DNA from: UBA2421 sp002343075
GTDB lineage: Bacteria > Planctomycetota > Phycisphaerae > Tepidisphaerales > Tepidisphaeraceae
Assembly (NCBI GenBank): GCA_937982565.1
Contig: CALJLN010000035.1
Coordinates: 1 to 46,981, forward strand
DNA: 46,981 bases
Direction: 5' to 3'
This document shows, in pieces, positions 7,350-16,400 of the stretch. Every line of letters begins with the position of its first letter. The stretch's first letter is position 1. The notes under the pieces are model-generated. The model did no database searches, had not been told where the DNA came from, and saw only the letters and a list, made by a program, of their open reading frames with translations. Made by a program: the position numbers and the translations under genes.

Positions 7350-8522
7350 ATGGCACAGACCGAAGACGCCGCAGTTGAGACCCCCGAAGCCGAAACCGAC
7401 GCACCGGCACCTCAGATTCATGTAGAAGAAAAGCGGCTGAAACTCAAAGATTTTCTGAAGACGCTTGTAAAGATCAAGGGCAGCGACCTTCATCTGCAAG
7501 GCGGCAGCATCCCGATGATTCGCGTCGACGGAAAGGCTCGATTTCTCGACTGCCCCCCGCCGGACGATGAGCTGATGACCGAGTATGTAAAAGAACTGGT
7601 CAGCGATCACGAAAAGTGGGATATCCTGGAGCACAAAGGAGCTGTCGACGTTGCCTATGCCGTTCCCGAACTGGGCGCGCGATTCCGCACCAATGTGTTC
7701 CACAGCCGGCAAAAATATGCGGTTGTCATGCGGCGAATCATCACCAAGATTCCTCATTTTGAGGAACTAAACCTTCCGCCGCAGATCGAAAGCCTGGCCG
7801 ACTACCACCGCGGGATTGTGCTCGTAAGCGGCACGACCGGCAGCGGCAAATCGACCACGCTTGCGGCAATCATAGGCAAAATCAATCGCACGCGCGCCGA
7901 GCGAATCATCACCGTTGAAGACCCAATCGAGTTTCAACACGAAAACGCCAAAGCGCTGGTGAGCCAGGTAGAGGTAGGCACCGACAGCGAAAGCTACGAG
8001 TACGCCCTGCGCGCCATGATGCGGCAGGATCCCGATACGATTCTCGTCGGCGAGATTCGCGATACGTTCAGCCTCACCACATCGCTCAAGGCAGCCGATA
8101 CCGGGCACTTGGTGTTCACCACCGTCCATGCCACCAACGCATGGACGACGATCCAGCGATTTGTGAGCTTGTTCGACCCGAACCTGCGCGAGTTACAACA
8201 GCAGCAGTTGGCCAACAACCTCAACGCTGTCGTTTGTCAGCGGCTGGCGAAGAAACGCGAAGGAAAAGGCCGCGTGCCGGTCATCGAAATCATGATGGCC
8301 ACGCCGCTGGCGCGCAAATACATCCTCGACGGTGAGTTTGACAAGCTTAAGGCCTGCATCGGCAACCGCGAATCAGGGAGCCAGAGCTTCGACCAGCACC
8401 TGACCGACCTGTTCAATAAGCAGATCATCGACGTGAATGAAGCCAAGCGCCTGGCGAGCAACGTCGATGCGCTGACGCTGGCGCTGCGCGGGATCGGGAA
8501 CAGCGATACGCGACTGCGGTAG
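7350..8522 (+). CDS. pilT: PilT-like type IV pilus / type II secretion ATPase
   Basis: A 390-residue secretion ATPase. An acidic leader of about 30 residues precedes the N-terminal PAS-like domain (KGSDLHLQGGSIPMIRVDGK). The RecA-like domain has Walker A GTTGSGKST, an Asp box (ITVEDPIEF), Walker B TILVGEIRDTFS and a His box (TGHLVFTTVHATNA). Overall order and length fit PilT/PilU retraction ATPases, although the His box resembles GspE/PilB assembly ATPases (usual form TGHLVFSTLHTNDA). No other pilus genes are in the window. PilT paralogues are often encoded away from the pilus operon. The cytoplasmic hexamer would power pilus retraction or a related machine. Confidence 0.85.
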   Translation: MAQTEDAAVETPEAETDAPAPQIHVEEKRLKLKDFLKTLVKIKGSDLHLQGGSIPMIRVDGKARFLDCPPPDDELMTEYVKELVSDHEKWDILEHKGAVDVAYAVPELGARFRTNVFHSRQKYAVVMRRIITKIPHFEELNLPPQIESLADYHRGIVLVSGTTGSGKSTTLAAIIGKINRTRAERIITVEDPIEFQHENAKALVSQVEVGTDSESYEYALRAMMRQDPDTILVGEIRDTFSLTTSLKAADTGHLVFTTVHATNAWTTIQRFVSLFDPNLRELQQQQLANNLNAVVCQRLAKKREGKGRVPVIEIMMATPLARKYILDGEFDKLKACIGNRESGSQSFDQHLTDLFNKQIIDVNEAKRLASNVDALTLALRGIGNSDTRLR

Positions 8523-8672
8523 GCGAGAACAAAGAAGTTCCTGCCCAGCCTCGCCGTCGGCGGCCCCGCGAGGGACCGATGTTCGAATTCCGAGCTTTCT
8601 CGAAATTTTGGATCCGCCGGAACGCACTTGTAGTAAAGTGAAGTATCATCTGTCGTAATGGGAGTGACCGCC

Positions 8673-9335
8673 ATGTCGCCATTTCGCTTCGAACCGCTGG
8701 AACAGCGCACCCTCTATTCGGCCGACGTCTTGGGGTTTCCGGCGTGGTCGCCCACCCTGCCCGGGAGCATCTGCTACGAAGAGTGGCCGGGCGTCACCAG
8801 CCAACCGGCCACCGAGTTGCCGCGAACCGGGCCGCTCACCGTTGACGGCAAGCTGGCGACATTTCGCGGGCTAAAGGGCGTCGATCCGGCAAAGCTCACT
8901 GCCACGATTCACTGGGGCGACCTTCGCGGTGCGAACGCCGGGGCGATGGCTGTCAATGACGATGGTTCGGTGGATGTATTCGGGGCATACACCTACGCCG
9001 AATCTCCGGAATACGACATCTCGATCCAGCTTTCCGGCGGCTACGAATTGCTCGAGGTTCTGGATGGCCCGCGGTGGATGGATTGGAATCTGGGGGATCC
9101 CGGCCCGACCGCCGTTTACCGCCACCTGTACCAGTTTGCCTGGCTTCCCGCCGGTCTCGACTCCGAATGGGTTGAACGGGGTGCTCTTGATCCGGTGAAC
9201 GGCATACCGCCTGAAACCGAACCAGTTGCTTCGCCGGCTGCGGCCTTGAACTCGTCGTCAACACCGCCAGCGCACGCTCTGGACAGGCTTGGCGTCCTGC
9301 AATCCGAAGCTTCCGAACCTGACTTGCTGGCGTAG
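8673..9335 (+). CDS. Small LEPR-type surface protein with a PKD-like segment
   Basis: A 220-residue protein. The start at 8673 is preferred because GGGAG lies eight bases upstream; an in-frame ATG at 8658 would put that site inside the gene. The N-terminus reads MSPFRFEPLEQRTLYSADV, a form of the planctomycete LEPR-XLL motif that replaces a normal signal peptide on many large surface proteins. Residues about 50-120 (LTVDGKLATFRGL, ATIHWGD, YTYAESPEYDISIQLSGGY) resemble a PKD/Ig-like beta-sandwich. There is no enzyme motif and no C-terminal sorting tail. It is short for this class and may be a truncated member. Function unknown. Confidence 0.7.
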   Translation: MSPFRFEPLEQRTLYSADVLGFPAWSPTLPGSICYEEWPGVTSQPATELPRTGPLTVDGKLATFRGLKGVDPAKLTATIHWGDLRGANAGAMAVNDDGSVDVFGAYTYAESPEYDISIQLSGGYELLEVLDGPRWMDWNLGDPGPTAVYRHLYQFAWLPAGLDSEWVERGALDPVNGIPPETEPVASPAAALNSSSTPPAHALDRLGVLQSEASEPDLLA

Positions 9336-9388
9336 TAAAGTCGTTCGTGCGCCGAGAGGTTCGTCCATTTGACGGATCGTCAATCGAA

Positions 9389-9778
9389 TCATTCGGAATT
9401 TGCGCGCAGCCAATCAGCCAGTTGCTCTTCGTTGACTGACCCTTCAGCCAGGCCCAAAAACATCTCGTAACGTTCTGCGAGCGAGGCTTGGATGTCTGAA
9501 CCGTTCAGAATCATGAATGTCCTGAAGATAACGTAGGCCGTGCGCTTGTTTCCGTCGATGAACGGGTGGTTTCGCGCGATTCCGAACGCCAGCGCCGCCG
9601 CCGCCAGCGCTGGAGTGTCGGGCGCGGGATCGGTGTAGGCGAACATCTGTCGCGGTCGCGCCAAGGCCGATTCGAGCAGGCCTTCATCGCGAATGCCATC
9701 CTGCCCGCCGTGTTCGGCTAACTGGCGGCTGTGGATGGCCAGCGTCAGTTCCTTGCTGATCCAGATTGGGTCTTCCAT
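9389..9778 (-). CDS. doc: Doc-type Fic-fold toxin (death-on-curing family)
   Basis: A 129-residue protein with the Fic/Doc active-site motif HPFIDGNKRTAYVIFRTFM at about residues 72-90 and the family N-terminus (ISKELTLAIHSRQLAEHGGQDGIRDEGLLESAL). Doc toxins phosphorylate elongation factor Tu and stop translation. All core residues (His, Asp, Asn, Lys, Arg) are present, so the toxin looks intact. Its start is three bases after the stop of the AbrB-like antitoxin at 9782-10009, so the two form one operon. Doc classically pairs with Phd; here the partner is a MazE/AbrB-fold protein. Confidence 0.9.
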   Translation of the reverse strand: MEDPIWISKELTLAIHSRQLAEHGGQDGIRDEGLLESALARPRQMFAYTDPAPDTPALAAAALAFGIARNHPFIDGNKRTAYVIFRTFMILNGSDIQASLAERYEMFLGLAEGSVNEEQLADWLRANSE

Positions 9779-9781
9779 GAC

Positions 9782-10009
9782 TTACTCCGCCAGTCGACGA
9801 AGAACATCGCGATCCTGGCGCATCACCCGTTCGGCCACATCCATCTGGCGATCAAACTCCGCATCGAACGGCGTCAACGTCACTCCGCCGGGCACCTCTA
9901 GCACTTGCAGCAAATCGCCCTTGCCGACGCGCAGCCTGTCGAGCAATTCCTTGGGCAAAATCACGCCAACTGAATTCCCGATCGTTGTAATCTTCAATTG
10001 CATAGCCAT
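9782..10009 (-). CDS. AbrB/MazE-fold antitoxin partner of Doc
   Basis: A 75-residue protein: a swapped-hairpin AbrB DNA-binding domain (LKITTIGNSVGVILPKELLDRL...GDLLQV) at residues 4-45 and a C-terminal charged helix (DRQMDVAERVMRQDRDVLRRLAE) likely to bind and block the toxin. GAGG lies seven bases before the ATG. It is the first gene of the toxin-antitoxin operon and probably represses its own promoter through the tandem repeats at 10045-10069. Confidence 0.88.
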   Translation of the reverse strand: MAMQLKITTIGNSVGVILPKELLDRLRVGKGDLLQVLEVPGGVTLTPFDAEFDRQMDVAERVMRQDRDVLRRLAE

Positions 10010-10043
10010 TTGAGAACCTCAAAGAATTGATGCCACCGCCGAC

Positions 10044-10073
10044 ATTATAACATCGGTTATAACATCCGGGCAA
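10044..10073 (-). promoter_or_regulatory. Promoter and tandem-repeat operator of the AbrB-Doc operon
   Basis: On the minus strand a -35-like TTGCCC (10073-10068) and a perfect -10 TATAAT (10049-10044) are 18 bases apart. On the plus strand the same DNA shows two adjacent 12-13 bp copies of TTATAACATCGG (10045-10056 and 10057-10069). The direct repeat covers the spacer and the -10 box, so a bound antitoxin dimer would block RNA polymerase. The elements are seen directly; their role is inferred. Confidence 0.65.
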
Positions 10074-10126
10074 TTGAATTTCTCCGGTTTCGTCAGCATG
10101 TCGATTCGTCGTAAAGTCTTATCCTG

Positions 10127-11269
10127 ATGAGGATTGTCCACATTATCACCCGGCTGATCGTCGGCGGGGCGCAGGAGAACACCCTGCTTTCCTGCGAGGG
10201 CCAGCACGACCTCGGCCACGATGTGACCCTCATCACCGGCCCCGCTATCGGCCCGGAAGGGTCGCTTCTGCAACGCGCCCAGACGTTTGGCTACAAGGTT
10301 GAAGTCGTCGATGCCATGCGACGCGCCATTCGCCCCGGGAAGGACTTTAGAACCTACCGCTGGCTGACCAGACGGCTGCGCGAGCTCAAACCCGACGTGG
10401 TTCACACCCACAGCAGCAAAGCCGGCATCATCGGCCGCTGGGCCTCGCACCGGGCCGGCGTGCCGTGGATTGTTCATACCATTCATGGGCTGGCCTTCAC
10501 TGCTTCAACGCGCTGGTACGTCAACAGAGTGTATGAGACGCTCGAACGCCGCACCGCACCGATCACGCACAGGATCGTGTGCGTCGCCGACGCGATGCGC
10601 GACCAATCGCTGGCTGCGCGGATCGGGAGGCCGGAGCAATACGTCACGGTGTACAGCGGCATGGACACGCGGCCCTTTATCAACCCGCCGACCTCGCGTG
10701 AACTCGTTCGGGCGCAACTCGGTCTGGCCGACGGCGACATTGCTGTCGGCACGATCGCCCGGCTTTTTGATCTCAAAGGTCACGATGACATCATCGCCGC
10801 CGCTCCCGAGTTGTGCGCAAGATTTCCCAGACTGAAGTTTATTTGGATCGGCGATGGCCTGCTGCGGCCTCGGTTTGAGCAGCAGATAGGTGAGATGAAC
10901 TTAAGAGAACGATTCATCCTGACCGGTTTGGTCCCCCCGACGAAAATCCCGGAATTGACGGGCGCACTCGACATCCTCGTCCATCCTTCGCGGAGAGAGG
11001 GCTTGGCGCGCGCCCTGCCGCAGGGCCAGCTCGCCGGATGCCCGGTCATCACCTACGATATTGATGGCAACCGCGAGGGACTGATCGACGGGCAAACCGG
11101 CTATTGCCTGCCACCGTTCGATCAAACCCGGCTCCGCGTCGCCCTGATTGACTTGATCGAGAACGAAATCAAACGCAAGGACTGGGGCCGCCGTGGACGC
11201 GAGTTTGCGCTGGCGCGTTTCGATACAAAAGTGATGGTTGCGCGTCTCGAAGCGGTCTACCAGCGGTGA
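10127..11269 (+). CDS. Family 4 glycosyltransferase
   Basis: A 380-residue GT-B enzyme. The N-terminal Rossmann domain begins MRIVHIITRLIVGGAQENTL, with the Gly-rich loop of GT4 enzymes and HTHSSKAGIIGR further on. The C-terminal donor-binding domain holds AVGTIARLFDLKGHDDII, WIGDGLLRP and HPSRREGLARALPQGQLAGCPVI. The second acidic residue of the usual E-x7-E motif is a Gln here, a variant also found in other GT4 enzymes with a REGLxRxLPQ motif. It probably transfers a sugar from a nucleotide donor in polysaccharide or small-molecule glycoside synthesis. A BshB1-like deacetylase follows 200 bp downstream on the same strand. The start is the ATG at 10127, read from MRIVHI. Confidence 0.88.
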   Translation: MRIVHIITRLIVGGAQENTLLSCEGQHDLGHDVTLITGPAIGPEGSLLQRAQTFGYKVEVVDAMRRAIRPGKDFRTYRWLTRRLRELKPDVVHTHSSKAGIIGRWASHRAGVPWIVHTIHGLAFTASTRWYVNRVYETLERRTAPITHRIVCVADAMRDQSLAARIGRPEQYVTVYSGMDTRPFINPPTSRELVRAQLGLADGDIAVGTIARLFDLKGHDDIIAAAPELCARFPRLKFIWIGDGLLRPRFEQQIGEMNLRERFILTGLVPPTKIPELTGALDILVHPSRREGLARALPQGQLAGCPVITYDIDGNREGLIDGQTGYCLPPFDQTRLRVALIDLIENEIKRKDWGRRGREFALARFDTKVMVARLEAVYQR

Positions 11270-11280
11270 TGATTGCGGCC

Positions 11281-11460
11281 GCGACACCGCAGAGGCGCTG
11301 AAGAGGCAGACAATAGCAGGCATTGTTCATGCAGTTTTCGCAGCCACGGCTCATCGATCGTCCTCCCCCGCACCGGCAAGCACTTCCGCCTCTGTATCAT
11401 CTGAGCCTCCGTGGTTGAGTCCATCCCTCCGCGTGCATCTGCGTTCATCTGCGGCTAAAT
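11281..11460. repeat. Dispersed intergenic repeat (CAGAGGC / CATCTGCG type)
   Basis: The 200-bp gap between the glycosyltransferase and the deacetylase is filled with low-complexity motifs: CCGCAGAGGCG and GAAGAGGCAG at the left, and CCGCCTCTG, CCTCCGTGG, GCATCTGCGTTCATCTGCGG at the right. The left and right motifs are partly inverted copies (GCAGAGGCG against CGCCTCTG). Similar sequences are familiar as dispersed intergenic repeats in planctomycetes and other large genomes. No gene is visible. Confidence 0.55.
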
Positions 11461-11469
11461 AGTCAAGCC

Positions 11470-12144
11470 ATGGCAAGTTTCCTGGTAATCGCCCCTCATC
11501 CTGACGACGCCGAGCTGGGCATGGGCGGCACGATCGTCAAGCTGGCTCGGCAGGGTCACACCGTACATGTTCTGGACATGACTAACGGCGAACCGACACC
11601 GAAAGGCTCACCCGAAATCCGTGCCGCTGAGGCCGCCGCGGCGGCAATTGTGCTCGGAGTAGAAAGATCCAACCTCGGCCTGAAGAACCGCGAGGTAACC
11701 CACAACATCGAAAGCCGCCACAAGCTTGCCGCGGCGATCCGGGTCCACCGGCCCAACGTGCTTTTCGTGCCCTACCCGACCGATGCCCACCCCGATCATG
11801 TCGCCGTCACGCGCATCGCCGAAGATGCGCGGTTTGATGCAAAGCTCTCCAAGACCAGCATTCCCGGCGAACCCTGGCACCCGAAACGCATTATCTACTA
11901 CTTCTGCACACACCTCCGCATGAGCTTCCAGCCGACGTTCTGCATCGACGTAAGCGACACCCACGACGTAAAAATGAAGGCGTGCGACTGCTACGCATCA
12001 CAAGGCCTCGCGGCCGACGGCGGGCTGATGCAGATGGTCAGCGGGATCGGCGGGTATTTCGGCGGGCGGATCGGCGTGAAGTTTGCCGAGCCGTTTTACT
12101 CCCACGAAGTGATCGGGCTGAGCGGGCTGGGCGATTTGGTTTGA
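11470..12144 (+). CDS. bshB1: PIG-L/LmbE-family deacetylase, BshB1-like
   Basis: A 224-residue zinc-dependent N-acetylglucosaminide deacetylase. Zinc motif PHPDDAELGMGG lies at about residues 9-20 and HPDHVAV at about 112. The C-terminal half (PTFCIDVSDTHDVKMKACDCYASQG, FGGRIGVKFAEPF) closely follows the BshB1 layout of bacillithiol synthesis (FCIDISD..DVK..A...Y.SQ, ...GV.YAE.F). BshB1 deacetylates GlcNAc-malate. Whether this organism makes bacillithiol is unknown; no BshC is in the window, and the upstream GT4 could at most be a candidate for the BshA role. A mycothiol- or lipid-linked GlcNAc deacetylase is the alternative. Confidence 0.8.
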   Translation: MASFLVIAPHPDDAELGMGGTIVKLARQGHTVHVLDMTNGEPTPKGSPEIRAAEAAAAAIVLGVERSNLGLKNREVTHNIESRHKLAAAIRVHRPNVLFVPYPTDAHPDHVAVTRIAEDARFDAKLSKTSIPGEPWHPKRIIYYFCTHLRMSFQPTFCIDVSDTHDVKMKACDCYASQGLAADGGLMQMVSGIGGYFGGRIGVKFAEPFYSHEVIGLSGLGDLV

Positions 12145-12177
12145 TTTGTGTGGACACGCATCGTTATCGATGCGATA

Positions 12178-12477
12178 ATGATGCGTATGATCCGCCCTAC
12201 CGACATTGATACGCTCGACAATTTCAAGCGGCGATCGCGGCAGGAGATCGCCAAGCTCCGACGCTCCGGCCGGCCGAAGGTGCTAACGGTGAACGGCGTC
12301 CCCGCGATTGTTGTACAGCATGCGCAGTCCTACGAGGAAATCGGGAGTGCGTTGGACGCGGCCGAATGCATAGCCGCCGTTCGTAAGGCTGCCGCGGAAG
12401 CAGATGCCGGACAACTGCTGGACGCAAAGTCCTGCTTCCGATCGCTACGCAGGCGTTTGCGTCGAAAGCAGAGCTGA
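12178..12477 (+). CDS. Phd/YefM-like antitoxin
   Basis: About 99 residues. The core IRPTDIDTLDNFKRRSRQEIAKLRRSGRPKVLTVNGVPAIVVQ fits the Phd/YefM antitoxin fold (short helix, then LTVNGxPxxVV strand), followed by SYEEI and a charged C-terminal helix with an Arg-rich end. Three in-frame ATGs (12178, 12181, 12187) are possible starts and no ribosome binding site decides between them. GATAAT overlaps the first ATG and could be a -10 box, in which case the true start is further down. The stop overlaps the toxin start as TGATG, so the two genes are coupled. Confidence 0.75.
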   Translation: MMRMIRPTDIDTLDNFKRRSRQEIAKLRRSGRPKVLTVNGVPAIVVQHAQSYEEIGSALDAAECIAAVRKAAAEADAGQLLDAKSCFRSLRRRLRRKQS

Positions 12478-12797
12478 TGCGAAGTCGCCGCATCGCATTC
12501 ACACCGGAGGCGCGTTGCGACTTGGATCGCATCGCCGACTTCATCGCCGCTCGGTCTCCCTTAAACGCCGACCGATTTTTAGCAAAGCTAGAACAGGAAA
12601 TTCTTGCGCTGCCCGACTATGGGGCTTCAGTTGCTCTCGCGCCCGAGGCATCGGAGTTTAGCTTCAAACTGCGTCAGATTGTTGTTCACCCCTACCGCGT
12701 GCTGTTTCGAGTCAATGAAAATGTCATCGAGATCCTCCACATTCGGCACGGCGCGCGCACCGGTGCAATGCCCGACTGGCGTGGACACCCGACCTAG
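12477..12797 (+). CDS. RelE/ParE-family toxin
   Basis: A 106-residue protein with the RelE/ParE layout: IAFTPEARCDLDRIADFIAARSP (helical hairpin), then FKLRQIVVHPYRVLFRVNENVIEILHIRHGAR, the YRVLFRV...IEILHIRHGAR signature of this superfamily. ParE members poison gyrase and RelE members cut mRNA on the ribosome; sequence alone does not separate them here. The start codon overlaps the antitoxin stop by one base. It is the second toxin-antitoxin pair within about 3.4 kb. Confidence 0.87.
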   Translation: MRSRRIAFTPEARCDLDRIADFIAARSPLNADRFLAKLEQEILALPDYGASVALAPEASEFSFKLRQIVVHPYRVLFRVNENVIEILHIRHGARTGAMPDWRGHPT

Positions 12798-12846
12798 GAT
12801 CATCACAATGTGACGGTTCAACAGCTTTGGGACAGCGTTGCCACAT

Positions 12847-13278
12847 ATGACCGAACAAGTCGAAATCTCCCCGGGCACTTTTGTCGACGCCAGTGCCATC
12901 GTGGTCTCATTTTCGAGGTCCAGCGGGCCCGGCGGGCAGAATGTCAACAAGCTCTCGACCAAGGCCGACCTTCGCCTCGATCTTCATGCCCTCACAGGTG
13001 TGTTGCGCGATACTGCCGTCGCCCGGTTGCGGACGCTTGCCCGGAACAAGATCAATAAGGACGATTTTCTCCTCTTGTCGTCACAGGAGCACCGCACACA
13101 GGAGATGAACCGCGACGCCGTGCTCGCCAAGCTCGCCGAACTCATCGCCGCCGCGCGAATCGAGCCGAAAGTGCGCCGGCCCACCCGGCCCACCAAGGCC
13201 GCCAAGCGCCGTCGGTTGGATGCCAAAAAACACCGCAGCGGCATCAAGAGCGGCCGGGGCCGGGTTGGCGAAGAGTAA
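12847..13278 (+). CDS. arfB: ArfB-like ribosome rescue factor (GGQ peptidyl-tRNA hydrolase)
   Basis: A 143-residue protein of the class-I release factor fold without stop-codon recognition domains. The catalytic motif is SSGPGGQNVNKLSTK at about residues 25-39; the GGQ hydrolyses peptidyl-tRNA. The C-terminus is a long basic tail (RPTRPTKAAKRRRLDAKKHRSGIKSGRG), which in ArfB threads into the empty mRNA channel of stalled ribosomes. The frame extends three codons upstream, but the ATG at 12847 (MTEQVEISPG) fits best. It converges with the giant gene across a strong hairpin at 13383-13415. Confidence 0.9.
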   Translation: MTEQVEISPGTFVDASAIVVSFSRSSGPGGQNVNKLSTKADLRLDLHALTGVLRDTAVARLRTLARNKINKDDFLLLSSQEHRTQEMNRDAVLAKLAELIAAARIEPKVRRPTRPTKAAKRRRLDAKKHRSGIKSGRGRVGEE

Positions 13279-13382
13279 TCCATCGAATGTAGGCGCTGCC
13301 AGCAGCACTGATCGTCGCACCCCCACCCCCGAACAGTCGTCGCGCGACCGCTTCAATCAAAGACAAAGGCGAGCAAAGACAA

Positions 13383-13415
13383 AGGCGGAGAGCAAACCGG
13401 TGATTTGCTCTCCGC
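13383..13415. terminator. Hairpin terminator between convergent genes
   Basis: A perfect 13-bp stem (GGCGGAGAGCAAA / TTTGCTCTCCGCC) with a 7-base loop sits between arfB (plus) and the 1454-residue protein gene (minus). The A/T-rich inner ends and the location suit a bidirectional terminator, although the U tract is weak. Just upstream a 17-bp motif (CAAAGACAAAGGCG) occurs twice. Confidence 0.75.
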
Positions 13416-13450
13416 CGACTGCGGATGGGATTTACTGTTCACCCGGGCAC

Positions 13451-16400
13451 TCAGCCCGTAATCACGATATTGCCAAACACCTGCCCGCCGATGGTCTGGC
13501 TGCTGATCGCCTTGGCTTGCACGGTCGAGCCGGCCTGGATGTTGCCATCCACCTGCAGATCAACGATTGTGCGCTTACTGCGGAGGAACCCGCCGGTAAG
13601 GATACTTCCGGTGATGTCCACCAGATCGATGTTGCGCGTTACAAGGAAGCTGGGGCTGGCAAAGTCGCCGCCGACAGTCAATCTGCCCACGCCGAGCGCC
13701 ACGTTCACCTGTCCGAATAGCGACCCGCCAGTGCGCATCGAGACAAGCGCGCCGTCGCTGCCGGTCACAACCAACCGCGAAGTGCCCCGGAAGGTACCGG
13801 AGATGTCAACGACGTTCACCCGACCCGAAACTGCCAGGCTGCTACGCTCGACCGCACCCCCGCGAACGGTGAAGTTATCCAGCCCGCCGCTTTGTAGCGA
13901 AAGCCCGATCACGTCGCTGACGGTGGTGATTCGCCCGATCTTCTGGCCATAGCTCATGCGCATCGGGAACTGGTTTGACGTAAACGGAATGGTGACGCCT
14001 TGCGAGTCAAACGGGTCGCGAGCCTGAATCTGGTAAGCCTGCATCGATCCGAGATCGCCAACTGCGGTGAAAAGGCTGTCGGCAATCAGGCCGTTGTTGC
14101 TCACGCCCTTGCGCTTGGGCGCCGAAGCGGTGGTGCCGAGGTGGGCGTGCAGGTCGGTGAGTTCGTTGGGCCGCGTGCCGAAGAACTGATCAAACTGCGA
14201 GCCTTCGCTCTGCCGGACTGACGCGGTAAACGCTGTCGTATCGAGCCGCTTGCCGATGCCATTGGCCACGACCGACCCACCGCGGCCGCCCATATCAAAG
14301 CTGGAAGATCGAATGCCGTAGCCGTCTACATTGATGGCATTGACTACGCCGGTTCCGCCTGCCTGGACCGTGCTGGCAATCATACCAAAGCCGCCGTTGA
14401 CTCTGATGCTACCGATGTCGGCGGCACGAATGTATGAGCCTATGATCCCACCCACACCGTTGAGGTTGATGGTGTTCAACTCAAAAATCGGCTGCGCGGT
14501 GGTGTCAGCCCCGATGTCAACGACTGTGAAGACCTGCGGGAGTTCAGTTGTATCTTCATAGTCGGCAATGACAGCGATGTCGTTGTTGATGATCGCGCCG
14601 TTGTCGAGTTCGATCGTGAGGATCGCCGTGTTTGATACCACATCACCACGGATGTCAGAGCCGAGGCCCTGGTTCTCGATCCTCGTGATCACACCGCCGA
14701 CATAGATGCCCGACCGTGCAACCTGCCCAGTGCCCGTGGGCAAGACACCTTCGCCAATGTTAATGCGTGTGATGACGTTTCCACTGATCTGGATAGGCTC
14801 ATTGATGCCTTCAAACACGGCCGGCGTGCCGGAGTTGTCGGCATTGGCAACGATGGTGCTGACATTGCCTCCAATGTTGATGTTACCCAGACCGCGGTTC
14901 GAGCGAACATTGATAACGCTGCCGGTGACATTCACGCCGACGCGCTGATCAATGAATGGATACGCCGTCGGAATCTGCTGAGCGATCTGGTTGAGCGCGA
15001 CACCGAGCAATTTCGGCGTGAGGCCGATCGTCTGGCCGGTGAGGTTACCAATGCTGGTGGCGTTGACATTGACAATCTCGCCGCCGCTGGCATTGCTGAT
15101 CGTGCTAAACAAGCCGCCATTAATGTCGAAGACGTTAACCGGTGCAGCACCGGTCACATCGAGCGTAAGGTCATTCGGGCCGCCCGCCAGCGCGAGGCCG
15201 CTTGCCGCGATCGGTCGCCCTGTGCCATTGACCGTAATCTGAGCAATGTCCACCACGGCGTTGCCACCACGCGGGAAGCTGGTGATCTTCATTCCGGTGC
15301 TGCTGGTCAGGTTCACCAGCGCCACACCCGAGCGCCCGCCGGACGTGCTGCGAATGGCATAAGGCGTGTATTGAATCTGGCCAACACGATTCACCGTCCC
15401 GCCCGAAGGCTGGCCAAACCCGCCAGTATTGGGTGTGATGGCGACGGGTTCAACCGTGAAGTCAGTACCCGAGTCGTCGGTCAGGGTGACCGCCTGATTC
15501 GCCGGAACCGTTACGGTCTCGCCGCTACCCGATGATCCAAAGAAGGTGTCGCGGAAGACGGTTCCGCCGACATTGATATAGCGGACATTTCCACCCGAGC
15601 CAGTATCGATTGCCGGGCCGCCGGCGCCGATTGTGCCAAAATCGCCGGCCACGTCGATCAACCCAATTACGCCATCGCTACCCGACGCGTCAGAATTCGC
15701 GACGAAATAGCTTGCTGTGAGGGTTGACATGTTTCCCGCACGCACCACGCCGATCGCCCGCTTGGTGATAAAGTTGCCCAGCAATGTTCCCGCGGCTTCG
15801 ACGACTTGATAGTCGACGCCGACTGCCTGGGTACGATCGACCGAACCGGTTGACGGGTCGGCGTCGAACAAGTTGATTGCCAGCACGTCAGAACCTTCGG
15901 TACCTGTGGCCTTAAGAAGCCCAACAGTACCCTTGCGCACATGCAGATCGGGGGCAGAACCAATCCCACCGCCGACGACGTAGCCGATACTTTCGGCGGT
16001 AATGGCGCGCAGGTTGCCTGACGCGACGTAGTACCTGCCCGTCAACAAGCTGTGGGCAATGGTCTCACTTGCACTGATCACGCCGAGATCGCCGTCGAGC
16101 ACGGTGAAGCTGTCAACCGGGCGAAGACTCGCGTCCTGGTCGGTCAGAATCGAGCCGCGCGAGTCAACCGCACCAAAGTTGATGTCAGCAGCGCCGCGCA
16201 CGGTGAGCGTGTAATTGCCAGCCGGGCGCCCGAGGACGACACCGCGCTGAGTGAGAGTCGGTCCATCAAACAACTGGTCGCCAAACCCGCCAACCGCCAG
16301 CCGGTACACGCCAGCTTTTTCAGCAGTAAACTGAAACGGCTGGTTCAGGTTGTTCACACGGCTGTTACCCTGCGCGTGGCTGTAATCCGACGCAATCAGC

